Shown: positions 15,001 to 24,600 of the stretch, in pieces
Numbering within the stretch: position 1 is the stretch's first letter
How the letters are laid out: the number at the start of each line of letters is the position of its first letter
Origin: Gordius sp. MW1
Lineage: Eukaryota; Nematomorpha; Gordioida; Gordea; Gordiidae
Direction of reading: 5' to 3'
Length of the DNA: 64,000 nucleotides
NCBI GenBank assembly: GCA_964036665.1
Contig: OZ038526.1
Location: 7,440,001-7,504,000, forward strand
The notes under the pieces: generated by a model
Database searches by the model: none
The model's input: only the letters and a program-made list of their open reading frames with translations
Told to the model about the DNA's origin: nothing
Position numbers and translations under genes: made by a program

Positions 15001-16410
15001 CCCACTCACGGTGGTATTAAAAAAAATTTCACGCCCACTCACGCTTACCACTAAAATTTTTTTGACCAGACCCGCCCGCTCACGAAAGGCAATATTTTTA
15101 TTCACGCACGCCACGCCTGAAAATTCACGGTGTTTTTAAATTTTTCAAAATTGGTAACCTATAATTATATACTTTTTTGAATTTATTCTATTTATTTCTA
15201 TAATTCCATGACAAAAAATAAATACAATTTATAAATCGAAATTTTTATTCAAAAAAAGAATAATTTCCATGTTTTTTGATTTTAATTGAGTACGCCTTTC
15301 CTCCAACAAGCAAATAAAACTATTTAAATTTATGTATTACCATATTTCCATTGATTTATTTTTTTTATTGGTTGTTGTATTTTGTTGGGTCTAATAGTAC
15401 TCTAGATCTTTAAGTTTAATTGTTAATAAAGAAATAATAATTATATATCAATATAATATTATAAATTCTACTCCTTCACTACTCATACATTACATTAAAG
15501 CATTTATTACAAATAATAAAAAGTAAAAACTTTCAATGACATTTGTAAATACTAAAATTCATAATTTAATGCGAAGAATTACATTCTCATTGTAAAATAA
15601 TATATATAATAATAAAATACTCGAAAGAAGATCACTATATACATGTAAAAGCTTGTTGATAAATTTGATTTGAATTTGAACATACAAATTTTAAAAGAAA
15701 AAGCTAGAAAAATTAAAAATCGGTTCACTCGGATGTTGTTTATAAAATGCGAAAGAATTTTGTTTTCAATAACTAATCTTTTTTTTTAAAAAACTAAATT
15801 AAATAATAAATAATATATATATTTTTTAAAATTATAAATCTGCAAATTTTATTAATTGCTATGCAATTTATATTAATAAAAAACAATTTTAAAAATTAAA
15901 ATTTCCGTGATTTATGGAAATTTGTGTTCACGCCCACTCACGCACGGGGAAAATTTTGGAAAGGCCCGTCACGCCTAATAATTTAAAATTTCTTCACATT
16001 CACGCCGTGACCCACCGTGACACGGTGGGTCACGCGTAATTTCACGGCCCGCGCCCACCTCTAGGTCCAACTACTATGTTTTATCCTTCAATAAAATCAA
16101 CGATTTCACAGGCAAAAATTTCCTGGCAATTATAACATTTTATTGAATTATCTTTGGTAATTATTGTCAATGTTTAAGTTAATGTGTCTACAATAAACAT
16201 AATTATTTTAAGCTTTGTTTTAGACAATTTATAAGTTTTTTTGGTGTAACAGATAAAAATCCACACGCCATAGAATTTATAAATTTCCTCCGGGGCAATA
16301 CGGAACTTAGCACCCTCTACGATTCTGTGCAGCGAGAATTCTTACATCAGCAACAACAAATCCAGGCTTCTGTTGTTCCCCTTATCAGCCTAAATTCCAG
16401 CGCTTTTTAA
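1..16410 (+). CDS. CAND1: CAND1, cullin-associated NEDD8-dissociated protein (C-terminal part, 16 exons)
   Basis: CAND1 is a HEAT-repeat protein that wraps unneddylated cullin-RBX1 and exchanges substrate receptors of SCF-type ubiquitin ligases. Exons: <1-62, 599-701, 1159-1279, 1381-1546, 2113-2301, 3545-3689, 4331-4416, 4805-5032, 5881-6325, 6833-6936, 7787-8212, 9817-10017, 10679-10750, 11266-11443, 14776-14922 and 16253-16410 (TAA 16408-16410). All have GT-AG borders and the phases join without a break, giving about 942 residues. Diagnostic stretches are [53 protein letters not shown] and [19 protein letters not shown]. The N-terminal part lies upstream of the window. The visible part is longer than the matching part of human CAND1 because exons 8, 9 and 11 carry extra polar loops. 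Introns range from 101 bp to over 3.3 kb and hold most of the local transposons. Confidence 0.96.
3291..3489. repeat. Foldback MITE in CAND1 intron 5
   Basis: The sequence begins TGTTGTAAAAACTGCTGGGT and ends with its imperfect reverse complement (ATCCAGCCGTTTTTACAACA). GTCGAC-type motifs lie inside. A related degenerate copy lies at about 36019-36170 in CCT4 intron 11. No clear target duplication was found. Confidence 0.65.
4527..4682. repeat. GGCGTAGCC foldback element, copy 1 (CAND1 intron 7)
   Basis: It has short terminal inverted repeats, CATGGGCGTAGCC on the left and GGCTACGCCCATG on the right. Between them is a purine-rich run, then AAAATGAT-like A/T sequence, then a C-rich run. It belongs to a family with about eight more copies or fragments in the window. 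Confidence 0.75.
4805..5032 (+). CDS. CAND1: CAND1 exon 8 with lineage-specific polar loop
   Basis: After a conserved start ([12 protein letters not shown]), about 60 residues rich in Ser, Asn, Pro and Gly follow, with no counterpart I know in vertebrate CAND1. The ends are conserved and phase 0 on both sides, so this is coding and not a retained intron. It probably forms a disordered loop between two HEAT repeats. Confidence 0.85.
7309..7713. repeat. Long foldback element in CAND1 intron 10
   Basis: Two arms of about 90 bp are inverted copies of each other. The left arm runs from TTGAAGAAGATT through TTTAGGAGTG to TTAGCGCCATCT. The right arm runs from AGATGGCGCTAA through CACTCCTAAA to ATCTTCTTCAA. 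The 250-bp centre is AT-rich. I could not define a target duplication. Confidence 0.65.
7787..8212 (+). CDS. CAND1: CAND1 exon 11 with Gly/Asn/Ser-rich insertion
   Basis: The exon opens with roughly 60 residues of low-complexity sequence ([20 protein letters not shown] is typical) before it rejoins the family at [10 protein letters not shown] and [15 protein letters not shown]. Both splice sites are clean (acceptor at 7786, donor at 8213), the phase is 0, and length 426 is a multiple of three. The insertion falls where human CAND1 has a short linker between HEAT repeats. Confidence 0.9.
8248..8449. mobile_element. hAT-type MITE with perfect 8-bp target duplication
   Basis: The terminal inverted repeats are about 33 bp: TAGAGTTATTAAATTGCTCA on the left and the inverse, ending AACAACTCTA, on the right. 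They are flanked by TCACCAAC at both 8240-8247 and 8450-8457. The 8-bp duplication and the TAGAG start are typical of the hAT superfamily. The 200-bp body has no coding capacity. It lies in CAND1 intron 11. Confidence 0.85.
9024..9178. repeat. GGCGTAGCC foldback element, copy 2 (CAND1 intron 11)
   Basis: It ends in CCTGGCTACGCCCATG and has two C-homopolymer runs. The internal text (CCCCTAAATGAC, CCCTTAAAAATT, AATTGAACTT, TCCAAAACCTGG) matches the insertions inside both Helitron copies at 25975 and 28408, so these three form one subfamily. Confidence 0.65.
11935..12055. repeat. Two-copy tandem duplication of about 60 bp
   Basis: A unit containing AGAGGTGCCCCACCCCTCAT and CTCTATCTCCCTCG occurs twice in a row with few differences, in CAND1 intron 14. 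Confidence 0.8.
12060..12320. repeat. Tandem array of a ~63-bp unit with an AATTGC-TAT-GCAATT palindrome
   Basis: There are about four units of the form ATAATAAACATAAATAAAAG - TTGTTTACTTTTAATTG - CTATGCAATTTAACTAG. Another unit sits inside the next satellite at 12546-12606. Each unit contains the near-palindrome ATTGCTATGCAAT, which also occurs singly elsewhere in the window. Confidence 0.8.
12355..13445 (+). repeat. Satellite array, 110-130 bp period, about nine units
   Basis: Each unit carries GGCCGTCCGCTGGCTGCTGA, then CCAATGGAAAAAAATGACCA, then TTGGCCAAAATGTGAATCG, a T-rich run and TGACTATTATGATTGTTCC. Short ORFs across it on the minus strand are by-products of repetition. The same unit is the tail of the tRNA-like SINE at 14170, and an inverted array lies at 62.1-63.2 kb. 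Confidence 0.88.
13790..13990 (-). mobile_element. Helitron fragment (CAND1 intron 14)
   Basis: It contains GTCCGATATTTTTAAAATGA, GGTATTTTAGGAATCTGAAA, the CTGGGCACCTACGGGTAAAG block and GAATTTAGCCCTTTTTT. The same blocks occur three times inside the complete Helitron at 17079-18742. The orientation is taken from that copy. No ends are preserved. Confidence 0.6.
14170..14384 (+). repeat. tRNA-derived SINE (head and tail)
   Basis: The head has a Pol III A box (TGGTATAGTGG, 14177-14187) and B box (GGTTCAAGTC, about 14220-14229). The loop between them reads TTGTGAA, recalling a GTG (His) anticodon, but the stems pair poorly. A T run follows, then a tail of ATTGATAATATGAATTTTTG, ACCGTCCGCTGGCTACTGAC and ATGACCATTGGCCAAA, which is the satellite unit. 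It is a SINE, not a functional tRNA gene. A headless tail copy lies at 13990-14090. Confidence 0.6.
14548..14630. repeat. Polypyrimidine C/T-only tract
   Basis: About 80 bp of repeated CCCCTTCCCCTCTT-type sequence with almost no purine on the + strand, about 150 bp before CAND1 exon 15. It can form triplex DNA. Any effect on splicing is unproven. Confidence 0.85.
14962..16063. mobile_element. hAT-like non-autonomous element in the last CAND1 intron
   Basis: The ends are inverted: TAGATGTGGGCGCGGGCC at the left, and GCCCGCGCCCACCTCTA at the right. Both subterminal regions are rich in CACGCCCACTCACG motifs, which could be transposase binding sites. The 900-bp centre is extremely AT-rich with no ORF. 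I could not match an 8-bp target duplication, so the hAT assignment rests on end sequence and layout. Confidence 0.65.
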
Positions 16411-16538
16411 TGAAATTAAAACAACTTTTGGTTATATAAATGTTTTTTTGCCATCATATTTTGTATTTGTGCTAATGTTAGCATACAATTCATTTACTAA
16501 CTTTTTACTTTCATTTATAAATGTGTATATTGTCACTT

Positions 16539-16544
16539 AATAAA
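16539..16544 (+). terminator. CAND1 polyadenylation signal
   Basis: AATAAA lies 129 bp after the CAND1 stop codon and is the first canonical signal downstream. Confidence 0.7.
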
Positions 16545-17078
16545 GTATCAAAGCCATAGAGGTCTTCTATATTTTTCATTGTTAATAGTGACTTAATTGG
16601 CTTAAATTTTGTCTCTGTAAAATATAATATAAATAATACCTACCTTCATTATATTATAAAAATTATAAAAGAGCCATATGCATTTTTTCAAAGAAATTAT
16701 GGCACAAAATAATATCTATCTAATCGTGTTCATTTGGGGCAAATTTTATCCATAAGCGTTTTTTTGTTAATTAGAATCTAATCATCAACTTAACCTCGCC
16801 CCTAAATCTGATGTTTTAGTAATTATTACGCCATCTAAAATTATTATTAAACAAAAATCTTATACTGAGCTTATAGACACCATCTTACTTTTATAAAAAT
16901 TGAAAGATAAAATCATTGATTTTAGCCTAACCTTTAATTGTTTAAGCTGAAATTAAACAAATCAATTGCTCAGCGCTAAGGAGGAATATTAAAATTTAAC
17001 CGAAATTATAGTCTAATGTCATTTCTTTATAATGGCACTTTAGTAAATAGTTTAAAAATGTTCCTTTTATTAAATTAA
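16545..17078. other. AT-rich intergenic sequence, nothing recognised
   Basis: This lies between the end of CAND1 and the Helitron. I see no ORF, repeat end or RNA gene. Confidence 0.5.
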
Positions 17079-18742
17079 CTAGCTGTGCCCGGCCAAGCGT
17101 TGCTTTGGCTCAGTCCTTAAGTGGTTAATTAAGTATAAGCTATTAATAAGACTTATCTAAAATGGGGTCATATATGTAATAATTTATAACGTGAAAGGTC
17201 CGAATGATTTTATGAACCCACTAATTTTAGTATATATTTATATAGTAAGACAAACCAAATGCAAATTCTGTTTTAGTCATCAAATCCGACTAAAATTAAA
17301 TGTTTTTGAAAAAATTGCTTATTAATGCTGTTACTTATTAACAATAATACCATTATTTTATTTTTCTAGTTAGCTGATTTATTTGAAATACAATTTTCTT
17401 TAATATAATAAAATAATTAATTGAAGGATGGATAATTATTAAAAATATGCTTCTATGATCGACCACGTGATAATAATGACAAAAACTGCATAATTTAAAT
17501 TTTATTTATTTAATTTAAATAGTCTGTTAAACCCCAATAATTTTAACCGTATACTGTAACATTTTTATTATACTTTTAAATATCTAATTCGAGAAAACTT
17601 CAGCTTTGTATGTATGACGTCATTATTGTGTATGCTGCTATAAATGAAACTGGACGGATGTCAGATATTTTTAAAACAAAAAGGTATTTTAGGAATCTGA
17701 AAAAGCTATTTTACCCCTGGCCTATCTGGACATCTACGGCTAAATTTTCGCTCGAATCGGATCTGAAGTTTCAGAATTTAGCCCTTTTTTAAAACCAAAA
17801 GGCCGAGAAATGTCCGATATTTTTAAAACTAAGAGGAATTTTAGCAATCTGAAAAAGCTATTTCACACCTGGCCGCCCTGAGAACCTACGGGTAAAGTTT
17901 CGCGCGAATCGGGCCGGTAGTTTCAGAATTTATTCTCATTTAAATATCTCATTTAATAAAAATTAATGATCGATAAATAATGACATTTATATATAAATAG
18001 CATTTACTCAGAATAATCAACGTTGGACTATTTTATATTACATTTAAATTATATATACTTTCATCTTTCTCATTTAAAATATCTCATTTAATGATAATGA
18101 GAAAAATTCATCTTCTTCACCTATATATTTTCTCAAATAATCTATAATTTTATTTATTTCAGGTTAATTCATAAATTTTATGTTGTCACCGTTAAGAAAA
18201 GATGACGTTTAAGAAATTTAATTCATAAATTTTATGTTGTCTTGTCACCGTTAAGAAAAGATGACGTTTAAGAAATTTAATTCATAAATTTTATGTTGTC
18301 TTGTCACCATTAAGAAAAGATGACGTTTAAGAAATTTAATTCATAAATTTTATATTGTCACCGTTAAGAAAAGATGACGTTTAAGAAATTTAATTCATAA
18401 ATTTTATGTTGTCACCGTTAAGAAAAGATTACGTTTTACAAACTACTATAAGTGATACACTTTTACTACAGAAGTGTCTGTATATTCAAATTTTCAACGA
18501 ACGCGAGGAGGTGCGTTTGATTGACATTTTATTGAACGTCAAAACGCATAAAACCCAATATCTCGAAAACTAAAAGGAATTTTAGGATTCTGAAAAAGCT
18601 ATTTTACCCCTGGCCGCCCTGGGAACCTAGGGGTAAATTTTCGCGCGAATCGGACCGGTAGTTTCAGAATTTAGCTCTTACATACATACATATATACTTA
18701 TATACATATATACACTTTACTTTATATATATAGATATATAGA
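17079..18742 (-). mobile_element. Complete non-autonomous Helitron, 1664 bp
   Basis: Read on the minus strand, the element begins TCTATATATCTATATATATA and ends in a GC hairpin (GCCAAAGCAACGCTTGGC) followed by CCGGGCACAGCTAG. It is flanked by A before the TC and T after the CTAG, the AT target expected for Helitrons. Inside are three copies of a 120-bp block with GGTATTTTAGGAATCTGAAA and the GCGCGAATCGGGCCGG motif, and a five-unit minisatellite. It encodes no Rep or helicase. Confidence 0.88.
18165..18440. repeat. Minisatellite, five units of ~57-62 bp, inside the Helitron
   Basis: Each unit reads roughly AATTCATAAATTTTATGTTG, TCACCGTTAAGAAAAG, ATGACGTTTAAGAAATTT. Units differ mainly by presence or absence of a TCTTG insertion. 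Internal minisatellites of this kind are known in Helitrons. Confidence 0.9.
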
Positions 18743-18840
18743 TTGTATTGCCACCTAGCAATTGAAATTTGATAACTGGTTAAGGAGAATACATTGTAAA
18801 ATTGGTAATGTCTTATGGTAGATTTCTGTTTGATTTTTCA

Positions 18841-20543
18841 TAGTGTTTCGGTCTCGCTCGTCTGGGCCTAGAAAAATCTCGGTCTCGTATCGACAAGAAA
18901 TTCGACATGTTTTGACTTAAAAAAAATATTTTACTATCTAATTTTTTCCCCTAATTTTTTTAAATTTTTGTTTAAATAAAAAATATTTTAAAAAATCAAA
19001 ATGCCTCCATTTTTTATTCAGAAACCTCTATAAACATGTTATTTACATATCTCCTCAGTTAGCATTGTCAAAAAAGTAATGCCTTTAAATAAAAACTTGA
19101 AGACTAGAGTTGTAGCCCTCTAATATAACCGTAGTCCGCTCTAAAGTTTTCATCGCATGTTTATTTTCTTGATTTAAAAACCTAAAATGAAGGTCAGATT
19201 TTTAAAAAATTTCTGCCCGAACCTAAGGTGGTCTGTTTTAAAACAAAAATGCCCGCTAGAACCCTTCTAAGTCAAGCTTTGCCAAAATTATTAGAGCTGT
19301 CCCAAATGCCCGGCCCATTATTTTTCAAATTATTTTTAATAATGTAGATATTTTTAAAAAAATGATGGATTCTTAATTTTTAAACCAACGATTAATAAAT
19401 AATGTGCAATCAAATAAAAAAGTGACAAAATAAAACAAAATAATACGCTTTATAAAAAAATCTCATTATACCAGAAGCGCTAGAATCTTGCCCTAAATAT
19501 TTAAATTTAAGGCAGTTCCAACGCGGTCCGTAGGCAGGGCGGGCAAAGCTTTTCTGGTATCTGACCTTTAAAGTACGAGTGGATACTTTTGATCATTATT
19601 CATACATATCATAGGTAATTAGTTGCACACATTACAACGTTGTAAAAACACCAATAAAAATGCATTGTTACAGAGTTTTGAGGTTTTTAATATAGTGCAG
19701 ATATATAATTTTAAAACACATATTTTTCGATTCAAAAAGTAAACGATTCTATTATAGTGTAGGACCCCGTATTTGTTCTAAAATATTTACTTGAGCCGTT
19801 TTTTTAAATAATTTTGTCATAATATAAAAATTTACGATTTTTGTTGATTTATAAATTATTTTACAAAAATTTAGTGGATTAGAATGCACCTGCGACTTTT
19901 ATAATGTGTAAGTAAAATAATCCAAATGCCAATACAAATGCTGTAAATTATGATTTGAAAGTTTCAAAGGTGCACCATATGTTTAAGCATAATAAACTCT
20001 TAGCAAACTCATGCCTTGAGTTATTAAAATCTTTTCGCTTAATAAAAGCTGCTTTTGAAGAAAAATCGTTCGGCAAGCACAGAAGTTACTAGGCTGCTTA
20101 TGAAAACTTCTACCTTAGTAGCCAAATTTAAATAATTACTTTGATCGAGTTGTAAAAATCAAAAAAGTTAGTTTCATTTCCTTCTTCATCAGAACTAATT
20201 TTAAGTCTTTATGTAACGTAATAAATATATAAAAAGTTTATTTACATGCCCTAAAGGTTACTTGATCAACTGAAACTACTAAAATTTGCGCGGGTATAGA
20301 TTAAATATTTACTCTACTTGGTAATTTATCCAATATTAAATGTATTACAATTATATTAATTGACATTCAACATTGAAAATAAATCACACAAAATAAAAAT
20401 TTACAATTAATCAATTATGGATGATAAAAAAGGTTTTAAAGCCGAGATCTCGCAATAAAATCTCGTATCGCCTCGTCTCGAGGTCGAAAATCTCCTCGAC
20501 TCAATTTTTCAAGAGACCGATTCTCGAGTTTTCCGCATCACTA
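18841..20543. mobile_element. hAT-like element with perfect 8-bp target duplication, 1703 bp
   Basis: It is flanked by ATTTTTCA at 18833-18840 and 20544-20551. Ends are TAGTGTTTCGGTCTCG on the left and TTTTCCGCATCACTA on the right, an imperfect inverted pair. Subterminal regions carry many TCTCG/CGAGA motifs (AAATCTCGGTCTCGTATCG, GCCGAGATCTCGC). No transposase ORF survives. A related partial copy lies inverted at 23878-24600. Confidence 0.82.
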
Positions 20544-20551
20544 ATTTTTCA

Positions 20552-21268
20552 ACTAATTGACCACACAAAAATAAACGCAAAAGTTTAAGGTTTATTGTTA
20601 AATTATGTTGATAGAGTTTTTTGGGATCAAGATACATTAAATATTAAGAATGCCAATAGTTTTAAACACTATACAAAATCATTAAAACAACCCTAGCGTT
20701 ATTTAGGGCCTTTGATCGTCCATAACACTAAAAGTATTGGTCCAAAATGACTAAAATTGTCACAAATTATGAGATCTACAACCCTCACCAAAAACCAAAT
20801 CTGAGATGAAAAATATCATTTTTTACGATTTGACTGTTTATCCTCCATATTAGATATTTAATACATTTGTTTATTAATTGCTATGCATTAAATTTTTAAC
20901 ATTTTCTGCAAAACTAAAAGTCAAGTCGGTAGATCAAATAGGATATCATGCCATTATTTCGAAAATATATTTAACCCCCCAAAATTTATGCACATTTGTA
21001 AGTATTACTTTCGAATCTAAGGAAATTGTAAAATCTAATACAATCTCAATCCATGGCTCGATGCCAGCTCATTAATTTGATATATTTTAGCATATAACAT
21101 ACATAATTATTTGGAAATAAACTTCTATTAAAAATTTAAGAAAATCTCATATAACTCCTCACTCCTTCAGGTTGTCTTAGAAACCCTTTCAAACTTACAA
21201 ATACATTACATGACCTTGTAATCAAATTAACTTGGAATGCAATAATTAAATTAATCATTTAACATCAA
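20552..21268. other. AT-rich intergenic sequence, nothing recognised
   Basis: Between the hAT-like element and the 3' end of NOSIP. It has one degenerate copy of the ATTGCTATGCA motif at about 20877. I see no gene. Confidence 0.5.
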
Positions 21269-21274
21269 TTTATT
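21269..21274 (-). terminator. NOSIP polyadenylation signal
   Basis: TTTATT on the + strand is AATAAA on the minus strand, about 90 bp past the NOSIP stop. Confidence 0.6.
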
Positions 21275-21360
21275 CACCAATATACATAATACCTCTAATT
21301 ATAAATAAAAATAATATTTAAATTAAACAAAAAAGAATAATGTGTGTTTGTGAATGAGGT

Positions 21361-22891
21361 TTATCCGTGTAGCACGGGTTTTTGAATTTTAGCCTCAAGG
21401 GCGTCACCCGAAACTTGGGCGAACCCTGTTCCACCCCTACGGATCGGAATTATATCTTCGGGGGTAAGGGGCAATCCCGTGGTCGGGTCAATCCAATCTC
21501 GTTTAATCACCCGTTCCACGCAAGCCTCCGTGACCACGTGACCCGAAGGGCGGAGCACGACGCAGGGAACGGCGTTGTTGATGATGTCACCGGTCACGGC
21601 GCACACATAATCGTAAGCTTGGGGGTTGTCGTTCGGAGTGAGTGTAGTGAAGGAGGGCGTGGCGGTCCCTCCCACTTTAAGAACCCGAGTAAACTTGACG
21701 GGAATGAGAGACGCCAGGGTGAGGGGGGTGCCGGTGAAAGGACAAGCCACGTGTTTAGGCGGTTTTGGGGGAGGGGATGGGGCGGTACCGTTGGAATCGG
21801 GGGTCAAACAAGGTACCCAAAAACTGGCTAAATCTTTACCCGCCCGTGCGAGGGTGTGGGAATCTGGGGTGTCGAGACCCGCCATATTTTTCAGGTTGAT
21901 GTGGATGAATTGTGAGGAGAGGGGGGCAGTGAGTGGCCTTTGGGGGTTGGCATAATTGTTGTCTACCTTCAACACCTTTTGGGGCACTATGTCACTCTCC
22001 TTATTAGAAAGTATCATTGCAAACGTTAAATAATTGTCAACATTTTAATATTTTGCACATTTTAAACCTTATGTCGGCTATTTTAGTTAATTTTTACCCT
22101 TTAAATTGTCTTAATTGCTATACAGGTATCTAATATGTAATTGATATTATGCACTATTTAGTTGGTAAATTATATAGTATTAAATGTGATTGCCGTAAAA
22201 ATTGCAAATTCTGACTAGCAGCATGACAATTAATTCTAATATTTAAAAATGAATATATAATGTAAAAAAATTTCCCCAAAATATGCCAAAATTGATTTGA
22301 CTCATTTTATTATGTTAGCCTAGCAATTGCTAAATATTAGCTAAAGCTACTTTCCCACATATATTACTAATTGATAAACAAAATAAAGAATTAATGGTTA
22401 GCAGAAATAAGAATTTGTTGATTTAATTAGGTAGATTGGATTACTTACAGATTTAGCAAAATTTTTTCGTTTGATGGCCTGCTCTTTCTCATAGACAGAA
22501 CCTTTATCATATTCTATTTTTTGCTTTTCATATTCTAGCAACTTCTTCTTAAGTTCCTTTTTCTTGGTTATGATGTATTCTATGATGATTATAAGTAGAA
22601 TAAATATTTTAATATCATGTTCCTAACATATCCCAAACATGATATGGTTAATTTAAAAATAACAAAAAATTATTTACCTAAAATAACGGCTTTATCAAAT
22701 AAATAGCCTTCTGGAGTAATTATGGGGTCTTTACAAGGTTGTAGGGTTAAAGAGCAGCAATCAAAATCTTTAATACTATCTTTGCCACAACGTACTTTAA
22801 TTGTCCCATAGTTTCCTATTTTTGAATCTCTCTTTTGCTCATGATAAGTGTAAACTGGGTTGGCTGTACTATTTCTTGAGTGGCGAGTCAT
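21361..22891 (-). CDS. NOSIP: NOSIP, nitric oxide synthase-interacting protein, U-box E3 ligase
   Basis: Three exons on the minus strand: 22891-22678 (ATG at 22891), 22579-22449 and 21999-21361 (TAA at 21361-21363), with introns of 98 and 449 bp. All have GT-AG borders, the phases match, and the product is 327 residues against about 301 in human. Exon 1 gives MTRHSRNSTANPVYTYHEQK and the split U-box start DFDCCSLTLQPCKDPIITPE. Exon 2 encodes a Lys/Glu-rich coiled coil. Exon 3 has LASFWVPCLTP, the second half of the U-box (YVCAVTGDIINNAVPCVVLR, SGHVVTEACVERVI) and the family's RRGGTGFA end. NOSIP is a ubiquitin ligase in nucleus and cytoplasm, found with spliceosomes and, in mammals, binding NO synthase. 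An 85-residue Pro-rich linker in exon 3 differs from vertebrates. Exons 1-2 are CpG-poor while exon 3 is strongly CpG-rich. Confidence 0.95.
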
Positions 22892-22972
22892 ACAATAAGT
22901 TTCAAAAGGCAGTAAAATGAATTAAAGTTAACTGGGTACAGGTAAAAGTTTATGTCGATGATAGCTAGATCA

Positions 22973-23244
22973 TAGACTGCCGAACAGCTGATTTTTACTA
23001 TTAAAATCATTCAGACACCAAAATAGCTGCCATATTGTAGGGAAAACTCAAAAACCGGTATATTTATACTTCTCTATGATAAAATATTGTAGAAAATAAT
23101 TAAGACTATTAGTTTAATTTATAAATTAAAAAAATAAGTAAATTAGAAAAATAAATTATGCTAAATTCTATTGTTTAATTGCAATTTCCCACAATATGGC
23201 GCTTGCTATATTTGCCAAAAAATTATCAGCTGTTCGGCAGTCTA
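22973..23244. mobile_element. MITE with ~20-bp terminal inverted repeats just upstream of NOSIP
   Basis: Left end TAGACTGCCGAACAGCTGAT; right end is its reverse complement ATCAGCTGTTCGGCAGTCTA, essentially perfect. It lies 81 bp upstream of the NOSIP start codon and so overlaps its likely promoter. A fragment with TAGACTGGCGAACAGCT recurs at about 36181. A TA target would fit a mariner-like family but is not proven. Confidence 0.75.
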
Positions 23245-23877
23245 TGGTTTTATTAGTCTATGTCGGTTGCCGACTGACTTAACATCTATTAATCTTAGAC
23301 TTAAAAGTAATATTAGTAATTCTGAGACTAATAGATAAAATAATGGAGTAAAATGCGTTAGAGTTAAAATTGAAAATTGATTTTAGTTTAAATTTTTAGG
23401 GTTGTATATTATTTAAATGTCAATCAAAAGCTATATCCGAAATTACTAAGCTTAAAAATGTTTATCTATATTTTTGAAATTTATATTCTGGTTTAAATTT
23501 TAATTCTAGTGTCGGGGATGTCTTTAAACAAAATAAGTTTTAAGGTAATTATTAAATTAAAAATTAGTATTTAATTTGATTTAGAAATTTTCTCAAAAGC
23601 GCCTTAACAGTTTGAGGAAAATTCTAAATTTTAGCTTGGCATTGGGTTAGAACTAGGTTAAAATAATTATTAGCTGTATGGACACTTGAAACTCTTAATA
23701 TTTTTGTATTTTTATTACAAATTATATACATAGATTATATTGTGAAAAATGTACAATTAACATATTTTCTATTACTTGCATCATAATAATGTATTTATCC
23801 CAACCATATATGATAAAAGTTATATTAAATTCGCATATTAAATAGTCATGAGGAAGACATCTGCATTCTTTTAATCA
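23245..23877. other. AT-rich intergenic sequence, nothing recognised
   Basis: I see no ORF of note, RNA gene or repeat end in this stretch. Confidence 0.5.
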
Positions 23878-24600
23878 TTGTGATGCGGACAAACCTAGAA
23901 AATCTCGGTCTCGTCTTTGAAAAATGGAGTCGAGATCGAGGCGCGAATTTTGTATCCGAAACGAGACGAGATTTTACAGTCGAGATCTCGACTTAAAATT
24001 TTTTTATTGGCCATCAGAGTCCTATATACTAAATTTAGTTTATATTTCTAAGTTGTATGATCTACATTTAGGATGTTTAATGTAAATTAATATAATTGGA
24101 TGCCTTTAATATTTAATAATTTACACACCAAAGTTCAATCACTTTTAAATATATCCGCGTAAAACTTGAATTTTAGCTGAATCCTTAAAGGATGTTAAAT
24201 AATTATTTAATATATTTATTACATATATTAAAAATCTGACCATTAATATTATATGAAGATGAACATTCAAATATGAGTTTTGATAAAGTAGTAATATTAC
24301 TAAACATCTTCAAGTTTCCCAACAGTCACATCATTCTGTTTTATGTGATGATATTTTTAATTGTTAAAACATACTTAAATAAAATTTGGCTAAAGGTTTT
24401 AAATTCTTTGGGAGTTCTTTGCCTGCCGAACGATGTTGAATCATGAGTTTGCCATATTTATATTGAACTCATCATGGCACACCTCTGAAATTCTCAAGCT
24501 AAAAATCACATTATCCTTTATTTTGCCATTTACACTACTTTTACATTATGTTGGTGGGGTTAGCAGGTGCATTCTAATCTATTAAATTTTTTGTAAATGT
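23878..24600. mobile_element. Partial inverted relative of the 18841-20543 hAT-like element
   Basis: It starts TGATGCGGACAAACCTAG, followed by AAATCTCGGTCTCGTC and CGAGATCTCGAC, matching the reverse complement of 20440-20543. Its far part (TAGCAGGTGCATTCTAATCT, CTGCCGAACGATG) matches the reverse complement of 19870-20080. The second terminus is missing. Confidence 0.65.

Noticed and set aside
18165-18440. CRISPR-like array
   Set aside because: The units are directly adjacent without unique spacers, lie inside a Helitron, and the genome is eukaryotic.
21382-21955. Plus-strand frames of 109 and 149 codons
   Set aside because: They are shadows of GC-rich NOSIP exon 3 on the minus strand.
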